A stretch of 64,000 nt of DNA, from NCBI GenBank assembly GCA_910588335.1, contig CAJUQV010000013.1, forward strand, positions 1-64,000, given 5' to 3'. This DNA comes from an uncultured Ruminiclostridium sp. Lineage in GTDB: Bacteria; Bacillota; Clostridia; Oscillospirales; Ruminococcaceae. Below the pieces are notes generated by a model. That model worked only from the letters and a program-made list of their open reading frames with translations. It made no database searches and was not told where the DNA came from. Made by a program: the position numbers and the translations under genes. Positions 9,146 through 17,299 of the stretch are shown here, piece by piece (positions within the stretch are counted from its first letter, which is position 1; each line of letters begins with the position of its first letter).

Positions 9146-9162
9146 ACTGCCTAAATTGATTT

Positions 9163-9208
9163 GCCATTTGACGTCCATGCCTTTCATTTGGATGCCAAAT
9201 GGCGTTTC
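9163..9208 (+). terminator. Rho-independent terminator after DUF2935
   Basis: GCCATTTG (9163-9170) pairs with CAAATGGC (9196-9203); inner bases also pair partly (TCCA with TGGA). A short T-rich tail follows. Confidence 0.65.
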
Positions 9209-9516
9209 TATATAACGTCCTCAAAATAAAAATAGTACAAAGATGAAGATATTATCAGAAAAATTTTAGGTTTTATTTTCTCATGAATCTGAATTAAATA
9301 GCTTTAATATTTGTTTCGGTCGGATCAACATCACATTTTATCAATACAATAAGAAAAATTTCAGATGATAACGTTGGTGAAATCGTTGTATATCATTATG
9401 CGTAGGGAAAATGCTGTTTGAATATAAAAATACCTTAGACAAAAGAATGACATCGAATGATAAAAGTATTCGAATTGTCTATGCCCCCCCTGTAACGCAT
9501 TGATTGCAAAAACAGC
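9209..9516. other. AT-rich non-coding stretch
   Basis: No gene seen. The 3' part may be decayed sequence of the ISAs1-type element that becomes recognisable at 9517, but no motif supports this before that point. Confidence 0.4.
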
Positions 9517-9790
9517 TGAATAATGAAAACCTCATTAACTGATATTGATGAATTTGCAGATTCCGTCAGAAAACATTGGTCGATAGAGAATCAGTTGCAT
9601 TGGTGATTGGATGTAACTTTTCATGAAGATTCACCAAGAGCAATTCTCCACTTAAAACAAATATCCTGCGTAAAACTGCTCTAAATTTAGTATCGCAAGC
9701 TCAGTATGGAAGAATCAGTAAGAAAAAGTTAATGTTTAAAGCCGCCTTGGAGTCTAATTTGTTTATGTACATCCTTTTTTCTCTAAAAAG
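9517..9790 (+). pseudogene. ISAs1-family transposase, C-terminal remnant
   Basis: The frame reads SLTDIDEFADSVRKHWSIEN, then QLHW, a TGA in place of an expected residue, and LDVTFHEDSPRA. After an indel near 9665 it continues as NILRKTALNLVSQAQYGR and KKKLMFKAAL. ISAs1 (H-repeat) transposases carry R-x-H-W-x-I-E-N-x-L-H-W-x-L-D-V-x-F-x-E-D at the catalytic glutamate, followed by an N-x-x-x-L-R segment. The rest of the element and its ends are lost. Confidence 0.8.
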
Positions 9791-9990
9791 TAAATGCTGT
9801 TGCCCCATAAATTGCGGTTTTCCCCTTGATTTTTTTTAAAAAATGTGCAATAATATAAGAAGATATATCCAACGCGTTATACCATTATTATATAAGCTGC
9901 GCTTTAAAGAAAAGAAAGAACATTTCCTGCCGGGCTGAAAATGTTTTGAGTCCGGAGTTATCCGCGTTGGTAAACGGAAAGGTACATAAG

Positions 9991-12441
9991 ATGTCACAAA
10001 TCCTGAATTTTAAATCCGAATATAAAGGACTTACCTCCGAGGAGGCGGAAAAGCGTCTTTCTATGTACGGCTGTAACGAGGACTCCGGCGAGGACAGTTC
10101 TTACAGTTTAAAAAAAGCTATGCTTTGTCCCCGCTTTTTCGTTTGGATCATATCCGTGATATTGTTGTTTCTGGCGGGACAATACGTTATGGGCGCGGTG
10201 ATGCTTCTGCTTACCGTAATGCTGACCGTCGGCGATGTTATATGGCAAATGAAGCTGTATGAAAAGGAAACTACCCTTAAAAAGTTGGGCGGTATGAAGT
10301 TCCGGGTTGTAAGAGACGGTGAACTGACCTTTGTGAGGAAAGAATATTTGGTGCCGGACGATATTATAATACTTCAGAGTGGAGAGAGAGTCCCTGCCGA
10401 CGCGCATCTTCTGGAGGCGGAGGATTTAACGGTAAACGAGGCGGTATTTACTGGGGATTCTACTCCCGTGACAAAAAAAACAGGCGCGGACAGCAATCGC
10501 ACGCTCCCCAAATCCACCTGCGTTTACAAAAACACGGTTATTATGACGGGAAGCCTTGTGGCGAGAGTGTTTGCCACCGGAGAGGACGCAGCGGTAAAAA
10601 GAGAAGAAACCCGCGTATCCTCGCATTTTGAGGAAAAGGTGAAATTACCTATTTTTGTTATATTGGCAATGGGATTGCTTGAAATGTTAGTGGCGGCGAT
10701 TCTATGTTTTTTGAGGGCGGAAGAAATCAAAAATCTGACCGATGCGCTTGTACAGATTGTCCTGCCGGCCATATCGGTGGGAATGTGCTTCGTTCCGTCC
10801 CAGGCGGATAAACTTGTAAGGCTGTTTTATCTTAACGGCGCGGGAAGGCTGAACCGAAAACACGCCCTTGTCAAAAACATAGCCGCAATGGAGGAACTTA
10901 GCGCCATAACATGCGTTTTAGTGGAAAAATCAGGTACAATTACAAAAAATCATATGGAAGTGGCGGACATTTTTACCGATGAACGCAAGCTTTTCAACAA
11001 CGTATGCGTATTGGCCTGCGAGCCGGCGCCAACCGCTCCCGCCGAAAAAGCCATTCTTTTGTATTCCACATTCAGCGGGACGGATATAAAATCCCTTTTC
11101 GATAATGAAAGGGAAGCCTCCTATGCTTTTACCGAAAGCAACAAGATGGCGGGGAATCTCTGGCGTATAAACGGACAAAGGCTCCTGTGCATAAAGGGCA
11201 GTCCGGAAGAAGTATTGGCTTTGTGCACAGTGGATCCCAACGAGCTTCACTATATCCAGCAGAAGAGACAGGCCTTTGCCAAACAGGGGCATCAGGTTTT
11301 GGCCGCTGCCTTTACGGTGCTTCCTGAAGGACAGGCGGCTCCCGAAAGGCTGTCCGAAGCAAGGTATGATTACATAGGTCTTATCGCGCTGGAAAACACT
11401 ACCCGCGATACGGTGCCTTACGCCGTTAAATCCTGCGTCAAATCGGGAGTAAGAGTAATAATGCTTACGGGCGACGGAAAGGAAACGGCGGCTGCCATTG
11501 GAAAACAGATAGGCCTCCAGAGCACCAAAACGGTTCTCGGCTCCGAGTTGGATTTTGATCCGGATATCGGGGACGTGGGGATTTTTGCCAAGATTACTCC
11601 GGAGGAGCGTATAAAGGTAGTTAATCTGCTTAAGTCAAAAGGCGAAATAGTTGCGGTGGTAGGCACCGAAATCGACGATACGGTAATGCTTGAGGAATCC
11701 GACGTGGGTATTTCCGTGAGCAGCACCGCTTCACCCGCCGCTGCGGAAAGCTGTGATATGCTGATGAGCGACGACAATCTGCTTGCCATAGCGGAAGCGG
11801 TAAAGGAAAGCCGACAGATACACAGAAATCTGAAAAGCGCGTTGGCACTTCTTTTGGCGTCGCACTTCGCTCTGGCTTTGTTTGCGGCGGTTGTAATGGC
11901 TATCGGCGGAACGGCCGTATTTACTCCCGTTTTATCGGTGCTTCTGTCAGCGGTAATTTTCCCCATGGCGGCATCTATGTTTATGGGGAACACATTTGAC
12001 ATAAAGGCTGATTTTACCGCAAGCGGTTTTATAGGAAAGGGAGTTGTAAACAGTACTTTTTATCCCAAAGCGCTTATTTTGGGAGCTACTCTCGCGATGG
12101 CTATGGTGCTGTTCTATCTGTTTACCTTAAATCTTGAGGTAGAGGTGCATCGCTCGATATTCTTAATGATGATGACAACGGGAATTATGCTGGAAGGGTT
12201 TACGCTGTCTTCCCGAAAGAATACCTTTTTCGCTTCGGTGCGGGAGAAACACGGTTTTTCGGGAACAGTACAGGCGGGGGTCATTTTTCTGTGTTCATTG
12301 GTTATAATATATGTACCTTACCTGAACGGCGCGTTCGGATTTGCGGCTCCGAATGTGGCAGTATTGTTAATTTCCCTGCTTGTTACCTTGATTTTTACGT
12401 TCTGGGCGGAGTTTGTAAAAAAATTCAACTCGGTAAAATAA
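9991..12441 (+). CDS. P-type (P2-like) cation ATPase lacking the phosphorylated Asp; likely pseudoenzyme
   Basis: ATG 9991 follows GGAAAGG by 8 nt and gives 816 residues. The family layout is complete: N-terminal YKGLTSEEAEKRLSMYG, actuator loop with TGDS (154-157; usually TGES), a membrane pair, P domain, nucleotide domain with KGSPE, MLTGD, and C-terminal helices. However, the DKTGT motif, whose Asp is phosphorylated by ATP, reads EKSGT (Glu312). The hinge GDGxND reads GTEIDD (558-563), losing one Mg-binding Asp. Asp-to-Glu at the phosphorylation site abolishes turnover in studied pumps. The long intact frame argues against recent decay. It may be a non-pumping paralogue with a sensing role (inference). 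The flanks hold no partner gene. Confidence 0.85.
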   Translation: MSQILNFKSEYKGLTSEEAEKRLSMYGCNEDSGEDSSYSLKKAMLCPRFFVWIISVILLFLAGQYVMGAVMLLLTVMLTVGDVIWQMKLYEKETTLKKLGGMKFRVVRDGELTFVRKEYLVPDDIIILQSGERVPADAHLLEAEDLTVNEAVFTGDSTPVTKKTGADSNRTLPKSTCVYKNTVIMTGSLVARVFATGEDAAVKREETRVSSHFEEKVKLPIFVILAMGLLEMLVAAILCFLRAEEIKNLTDALVQIVLPAISVGMCFVPSQADKLVRLFYLNGAGRLNRKHALVKNIAAMEELSAITCVLVEKSGTITKNHMEVADIFTDERKLFNNVCVLACEPAPTAPAEKAILLYSTFSGTDIKSLFDNEREASYAFTESNKMAGNLWRINGQRLLCIKGSPEEVLALCTVDPNELHYIQQKRQAFAKQGHQVLAAAFTVLPEGQAAPERLSEARYDYIGLIALENTTRDTVPYAVKSCVKSGVRVIMLTGDGKETAAAIGKQIGLQSTKTVLGSELDFDPDIGDVGIFAKITPEERIKVVNLLKSKGEIVAVVGTEIDDTVMLEESDVGISVSSTASPAAAESCDMLMSDDNLLAIAEAVKESRQIHRNLKSALALLLASHFALALFAAVVMAIGGTAVFTPVLSVLLSAVIFPMAASMFMGNTFDIKADFTASGFIGKGVVNSTFYPKALILGATLAMAMVLFYLFTLNLEVEVHRSIFLMMMTTGIMLEGFTLSSRKNTFFASVREKHGFSGTVQAGVIFLCSLVIIYVPYLNGAFGFAAPNVAVLLISLLVTLIFTFWAEFVKKFNSVK

Positions 12442-12533
12442 AATCTGTTTTCAAAGCATAATGCACGTGTCTGTATTCCTAATGCTTTCCGCCCTACGGA
12501 CAGCTCGGCGCAAAGGCTCCTTAAGAGGAAGGA

Positions 12534-13373
12534 ATGGTCATAAAAATGGCGAAAAACAAAACCATCCCAATAATAACCGCAATATCAATAGCGGTAGGAA
12601 TCCTGGCTCCGCTGCTTATATACGATAATCTGCGTTTTGAAACCGTTCACTACACAGTGGCACATAAAGATCTGCCGCCCACCTTTAACGGCTTTCGGAT
12701 AGTACATGTTTCCGATCTTCACGACAACTTGTTCGGAGAAAAACAACAGAAGCTGCTCGCAGCCATAAAAGACGAAAATCCCCACATTATAGTAATAACG
12801 GGAGATCTGATAGATTCCGACCGTACAAAAAACGCTTTGGATTTGGTAAAAGGCGCAGTAGAAATAGCCCCCTGTTATTATGTTAACGGAAATCACGAAA
12901 TAAGAACTGGAAAATATCTCAGCGAAATAAAACCTGCTCTTATCCGATACGGTGTAAAGGTGTTGGACGACGAAAAAACCTATATAGAAAGAAATGGGGA
13001 AAAAATCACCGTTATAGGACTTTCCGATCTGTGCGGCGGCGAGGACGATCAGCGGCTGGCGCTTCAAACCCTTGCCGAAAACGAAGCTTTTACTCTCCTG
13101 CTGGCTCATCGCCCCGAAAGATTCGGAATCTATTCTGATTGCGGTGTTTCTTTGGTTTTTTCGGGGCACGCCCATGGAGGGCAGTTTCGGATCCCATTTA
13201 CTCATCAGGGCGTTTTTTCCCCCGGACAAGGATTGTTTCCCGTATATACCGAAGGCGTTTTTACCGAAAAAAACACAAAAATGACGGTAAGCCGAGGCTT
13301 GGGCAATCAGGTGATAATACCGAGAATCAACAATTGCTTTGAACTGGTTTCTGTAACATTAAAAAAAGCTTAA
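12534..13373 (+). CDS. Membrane-anchored metallophosphoesterase (YkuE-like)
   Basis: 279 residues with one N-terminal membrane anchor (about 8-28), then a calcineurin-type domain. All metal motifs are present: DLHD, GDLID, GNHE and GHAHGGQ. The YkuE branch acts on the outer face of the membrane; its natural substrate is not settled. ATG 12534 lies 6 nt after AGAGG; an internal ATG at 12546 is an alternative start. It opens a forward run of six genes (12534-17077) that ends at a strong terminator, starting with this protein and a DUF368 carrier, both plausibly linked to envelope lipids (inference). Confidence 0.85.
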   Translation: MVIKMAKNKTIPIITAISIAVGILAPLLIYDNLRFETVHYTVAHKDLPPTFNGFRIVHVSDLHDNLFGEKQQKLLAAIKDENPHIIVITGDLIDSDRTKNALDLVKGAVEIAPCYYVNGNHEIRTGKYLSEIKPALIRYGVKVLDDEKTYIERNGEKITVIGLSDLCGGEDDQRLALQTLAENEAFTLLLAHRPERFGIYSDCGVSLVFSGHAHGGQFRIPFTHQGVFSPGQGLFPVYTEGVFTEKNTKMTVSRGLGNQVIIPRINNCFELVSVTLKKA

Positions 13374-13419
13374 CCGAATAAAAATAGAAAAAAGAACAAA
13401 ACGAAAGGAAAAATCTTGA

Positions 13420-14553
13420 ATGAAAAATCTTCTGGGAATATTCTACGGCGCGGTGTTCGGCATAGCCAACGTTATTCCGGGGGTAAGCGGGGGCACCATG
13501 TTAGTGGCGTTCGGATGCTACGATAAGGTTTGCGGCGCACTGGCGCTGGACTTTAAGGAGATAAGGAAAAACATAAAATTTCTTATTTTTTTCGCAATAG
13601 GCGCTGCTCTGGGAATAGTGGGATTTTCCAATATCATAACGTGGTTTTTTGAAAACTTTCCAACTGAAACTTATATGTTCTTTATCGGTCTTATTTTGGG
13701 CAGTATACCGCTTATAATAAGAAATGCCACCGTTAAAGAAAAGTTTAAGCCCGTTTGCGCCGTTCCTTTTTTGGGAGCACTTGCCTTGGTTATCGGGCTG
13801 GCTGTGCTTGAAAATAACTCGGCCGATCCCGCCCCCGTAACGGTAAAGGAAACGGCCGATCCTTACGTGTACGAGGTAACTTTCACCAATAGCAGCAGTC
13901 AGACAATCGCAGAATGGCGGATTGAAACCAAGTGGGATCGGAAGAATGTAAGCGGAATAACCGATTGGCATATTGAAGAAGGAAATGTTAAAGCGGATAT
14001 AAGTCAAGGCTTTGCCGATAAGCTTTTCGGAAAATCGGGCGATGAGATAATCGCACCTCTTGAAAACAAGGAAATAATGCCCGGCGAATCGGTAAGCTTT
14101 AAGCTTTGGTCAACGGAAAGCGCGTTTATATTGACTCCCAAATACAGCTATACCGTAACCCCCATGTTTATAGTCACGATAACTCTCGCTTCCCTTGCGG
14201 CGGCGGTAGCCATGATAATCCCCGGCGTAAGCGGATCTTTTATAATGGTACTTTTAGGTACATACGCCACGGTCATAAACGCGGTAAAGGAATTTAATTT
14301 TGCCGTGCTTATTCCCACCGCCATAGGCGTACTTTTAGGTCTGATATTCGGCGCCAAGCTTATAAGGCTGCTTCTGAAAAAACACCGACTGATAGTATTC
14401 AGCGCCATATTGGGGCTGTGTGCGGGTTCACTGTACGCCATACTTCCCAAAGGATTCGGCCTTAACCTTGATACGCTTATAGGCGTGTTTACGCTCCTGG
14501 CCGGCGGCGCGGTTTCGTTTTTTGTGGGAAGGAATACTAAGGCGGAAGAATAA
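13420..14553 (+). CDS. DUF368 polyprenyl-phosphate transporter-like protein with an inserted beta-domain
   Basis: 377 residues. The two inverted-repeat signatures of DUF368 are clear: VIPGVSGGTM near residue 20 and IIPGVSGSFI near 268. Members (PopT) recycle undecaprenyl phosphate across the membrane. Between the two membrane halves, about residues 137-243 form a soluble segment not usual for the family: VYEVTFTNSSSQTIAEW, ITDWHIEEGNVKADISQG and MPGESVSFKLW. Its spacing of TNxSSxxIxxW, an IT-W turn and PGxSVSF closely resembles cellulose-binding (CBM2-type) domains. It would sit on one face of the membrane, probably outside (inference). It follows the phosphoesterase by 46 bp. Confidence 0.85.
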   Translation: MKNLLGIFYGAVFGIANVIPGVSGGTMLVAFGCYDKVCGALALDFKEIRKNIKFLIFFAIGAALGIVGFSNIITWFFENFPTETYMFFIGLILGSIPLIIRNATVKEKFKPVCAVPFLGALALVIGLAVLENNSADPAPVTVKETADPYVYEVTFTNSSSQTIAEWRIETKWDRKNVSGITDWHIEEGNVKADISQGFADKLFGKSGDEIIAPLENKEIMPGESVSFKLWSTESAFILTPKYSYTVTPMFIVTITLASLAAAVAMIIPGVSGSFIMVLLGTYATVINAVKEFNFAVLIPTAIGVLLGLIFGAKLIRLLLKKHRLIVFSAILGLCAGSLYAILPKGFGLNLDTLIGVFTLLAGGAVSFFVGRNTKAEE

Positions 14554-14587
14554 AAACATAGTTCTTTGATATAGGAAAGGAGCTAAT

Positions 14588-15361
14588 ATGAAATATCAGG
14601 ATTTACGAAAAAACGGCGAAACCATCGCCCACACCTCCAAAATAGAGGTTCTAGAGCAGGACGGAGTAGCCTACAAGCTTTTTGACAAATCTTTTTCCCG
14701 CACCCAGATTTTTTATGAAGCAATGCTCCAGACGAAAGCGGAGGAGCAGGGAATAAGAGTTCCGAAAATTTACGGCGTGGAACGGATAGACGACCGTTTG
14801 GCGATACTTTCCGAATATATAGAAGGACAGACGGTTCAGGAGCTTATGGAGGAAAACCCCGCCAAAAAGGATTATTACCTTAATATTATGTTGGATACTC
14901 AGCTTAATATAAATTCCCGTGTAGTGGGAGATATAATCAAGCTTAAGCATAAAATAAGCCGTGAAATAAAAAAGCTTCCCTTTATCGACGATATTAAAAG
15001 ATACGAGCTGGAAACAAGATTAGCCTCAATGCCCAAGCACAGTAAGCTTTGTCATGGAAATTTCGGCCCCGAAAACGTTGTGATTGACGGAATGGACAAC
15101 GTGGTGGTATTGGACTGGGTGGCTTCTTCAAGGGGGAATGCGGGAGCGGACGTGGCTAAGACCTATCTTAAGCTTACGCTTATTTCAACCGAACTTGCGG
15201 AGCGTTACATAACCCTGTTCTGTCAGAAATCGGGCTCTGACAGGCAGTATGTTTATGAATGGCTTCCTCTTATCGCCGCCTGCGGACTTGGGGAGAAAAA
15301 TATTTCGGAAAGTGAGAAAGCGGTAATGCTGAGCTGGCTTGACGTGGTAGATTACGACTGA
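14588..15361 (+). CDS. APH/choline-kinase-fold protein with Asp-to-Asn at the catalytic loop
   Basis: 257 residues in the aminoglycoside phosphotransferase (APH) fold. The loop that normally reads HGDxxxxN is HGNFGPEN here, so the catalytic-base Asp is Asn. The following metal motif is VVVLDWVASSRGNAGAD, matching the usual I-D-W-x-x-x-x-x-G. The N-lobe is short, with a Lys in GVAYKLFDKSF. A kinase using a small-molecule substrate is expected from the family, but activity is doubtful without the Asp. A good ribosome binding site (AGGAGC) precedes the ATG. Its stop overlaps the next start (TGATG), indicating translational coupling to the AEC transporter. Confidence 0.8.
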   Translation: MKYQDLRKNGETIAHTSKIEVLEQDGVAYKLFDKSFSRTQIFYEAMLQTKAEEQGIRVPKIYGVERIDDRLAILSEYIEGQTVQELMEENPAKKDYYLNIMLDTQLNINSRVVGDIIKLKHKISREIKKLPFIDDIKRYELETRLASMPKHSKLCHGNFGPENVVIDGMDNVVVLDWVASSRGNAGADVAKTYLKLTLISTELAERYITLFCQKSGSDRQYVYEWLPLIAACGLGEKNISESEKAVMLSWLDVVDYD

Positions 15362-16302
15362 TGGAAATTATCTCGCGGATTATTATAATGGCTTTGCTCA
15401 TAGGCGTGGGCATAGTCTGCCGGAAAACCGGTATAATAAGCAATGAAACAAACAAAGGGATTTCGGATATAGCTCTTAAGGTAGCCACACCCGCACTGTT
15501 AGTGGCCTCCTTTCAGCAGGAGCTGAACATGGAGCGGCTTCAGAGACTGGGCTACGCCGCTTTGTTGGCGGTAATGGCGATAGTTTTCGCGGTGATATTG
15601 GGCTATATCTGTCTCCCGAAAGGAAAAAAACAGGCGGGAGACGATAACGGAAAGCTCGCAATAGAGCGCTTTTCCGCCATATACAGCAATTGTGCCTTTA
15701 TGGGGATCCCCCTTATCAACGGACTTTACGGAGAAGAGGGGGTATTTTTTCTTACCGCCTTTTATGCTCTGTTCAATGTGGCGGTGTGGACTCACGGTCT
15801 TGTAATGATAAAAGGCGAAGCGGGGCTGAAGCAAACCCTTAAGGCGCTCACCAGTCCAGCCTTAATAGGAATAGCGGTGGGAGCGGCTCTGTTTTTCCTG
15901 CAAATTACTCTACCCGACGTGATTAAGCAAACCTTGGATTATGCAGGCTCGATGACTACGCCGTTAGGTATGCTGGTGGCGGGCGTCACAATAGCGCAAA
16001 CCAATCTTTTGAGCGCCTTGAAAAAGTTTAAAGTTTATTATATAAGCGCGTTAAGGCTTATTTTTATCCCTGTGCTGACAATACTCCTGTTTCTGCCGTT
16101 TCCATTTGACGAAACCGTAATGGGAGTAACGGTAGCCGCTGCGGCCTGCCCCGTTGCCACTATCTGTACCATGTTTGCCATAAGCTTTAATAAGGACAGC
16201 CTGTATGCGGGAGAGATATTTGCTGTTTCCACGGTTCTTTCGGTGGGGACGCTGCCGCTTGTAATGTGGATTTTTGATTTTCTGAACGTTTTGGTGAGGT
16301 AA
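15361..16302 (+). CDS. AEC family (auxin efflux carrier-type) transporter
   Basis: 313 residues with about ten hydrophobic helices in two halves separated by a charged loop (GKKQAGDDNGK). Typical AEC features are GIISNETNKGISDIALKVAT near the start, NCAFMGIPLINGLYG, and GVTVAAAACPVATI in the second half. Members of this family export organic anions such as malate, and the substrate cannot be told from sequence. The start overlaps the stop of the kinase-like gene by one base, so the two are translated together. Confidence 0.9.
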   Translation: MEIISRIIIMALLIGVGIVCRKTGIISNETNKGISDIALKVATPALLVASFQQELNMERLQRLGYAALLAVMAIVFAVILGYICLPKGKKQAGDDNGKLAIERFSAIYSNCAFMGIPLINGLYGEEGVFFLTAFYALFNVAVWTHGLVMIKGEAGLKQTLKALTSPALIGIAVGAALFFLQITLPDVIKQTLDYAGSMTTPLGMLVAGVTIAQTNLLSALKKFKVYYISALRLIFIPVLTILLFLPFPFDETVMGVTVAAAACPVATICTMFAISFNKDSLYAGEIFAVSTVLSVGTLPLVMWIFDFLNVLVR

Positions 16303-16444
16303 TACCGATTTTACAGACAATATATTGAAAAAAATTACTCCAAAAGTACTATTTGCAAATACTGTAAAAACGTTAAAACCCCGATATCCGTCAAGAATAG
16401 GTTGACATTAAAATAAATATGAATTCGGAGGCTCCCTTAAGTTT

Positions 16445-16675
16445 ATGAAAAGGATTTTAGGAATAATTCTCGCGGTAGCGGGAGTAGCGGTGTTGGCAAT
16501 AAGCTTGATTTCTCAGGTGTCGGTGTGGGTTATCGACGGGAAGGATGGACCCGCCTCGATATCCGTTGCCGGCAAAATCGGAGGCGTTCCGGCAATTATA
16601 GGAATGCTTTCAGGCGTGGTTTTAGCTGTGGCGGGAATTTTTATGCTTTTAAGCAAAAACAAATTTCGCTTTTAG
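16445..16675 (+). CDS. Small two-helix membrane protein
   Basis: 76 residues from ATG 16445, with GGAGG about 16 nt upstream, a long spacing. Two hydrophobic segments (about 4-26 and 46-68) frame a short loop, SVWVIDGKDGPASISV, and the C-terminus is basic. No family recognised. It lies 142 bp after the AEC gene and 75 bp before a DUF1294 gene, on the same strand, so it may be cotranscribed. Confidence 0.65.
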   Translation: MKRILGIILAVAGVAVLAISLISQVSVWVIDGKDGPASISVAGKIGGVPAIIGMLSGVVLAVAGIFMLLSKNKFRF

Positions 16676-16750
16676 TGACATAAGCCGCCGAAAAATATAA
16701 TCATAAATAATCAGTAATAATTAAAGGAACTTCCGATAGGAGAAAACCCG

Positions 16751-17077
16751 ATGCCCCAATCAATAAAAATACAGCTTATATATTTTTCAATCATGAACGT
16801 TATAGGCGTGATAATAACGGTTTACGATAAAATAGCCGCTAAAGCTGTTCCCCGTCACCGTGTTCCCGAAAAAGCGCTGATTTTATTCGGTTTTTTGGGG
16901 GGAGCACTTACCATGTACATAACTATGCTTCTTATCCGTCATAAAATCAGGAAGAAAAAATTTATGATAAGTTTTCCTTTGTTTATCGTTTTGCACTTGT
17001 TGATATTTTTAGCGGTAAATTTTTTAGTAAGTAAAAATAATATGAGGTTATTTTTTGAGAATTTTAAATTTTGTTAA
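16751..17077 (+). CDS. DUF1294 membrane protein
   Basis: 108 residues, three to four hydrophobic segments. The DUF1294 signature is present: YDKIAAKAVPRHRVPEKAL, then FLGGALTMYITMLLIRHKIR and KKKF. The family is a small integral membrane protein of unknown role. It closes the forward run; an AT-rich gap and a strong bidirectional terminator at 17244-17280 separate it from the convergent G5/3D gene. Confidence 0.85.
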   Translation: MPQSIKIQLIYFSIMNVIGVIITVYDKIAAKAVPRHRVPEKALILFGFLGGALTMYITMLLIRHKIRKKKFMISFPLFIVLHLLIFLAVNFLVSKNNMRLFFENFKFC

Positions 17078-17243
17078 TAAGATACGACAGCATAATTAAT
17101 AATTATTACTTCAATCTCATTTTTGTCCCTCATCGGACAAAAGTGCTCCTACATCCGTAATATTCCAATTGCTTTACGCAGGGTTGTGTCGCTCACCCAT
17201 TATCTTCAGTACGGTTTAAAAAAACACCATTATTTTTTTAATA

Positions 17244-17280
17244 AAAAACACCTTGACGAAAAAAACGTCAAGGTGTTTTT
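17244..17280. terminator. Bidirectional terminator between convergent operons
   Basis: A perfect 15-bp inverted repeat, AAAAACACCTTGACG (17244-17258) with CGTCAAGGTGTTTTT (17266-17280), has A- and T-runs on both sides, so it can end both the forward run and the minus-strand G5/3D gene. Confidence 0.95.
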
Positions 17281-17299
17281 CACAAAACCGTCACAAACC

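Noticed and set aside
11418..12002. A 194-codon minus-strand frame
   Set aside because: Antisense to the P-type ATPase; composition is a Ser/Ala-rich shadow of the coding strand.
12585..13229. A 214-codon minus-strand frame
   Set aside because: Antisense to the YkuE-like phosphoesterase with all its motifs; no ribosome binding site or domain.
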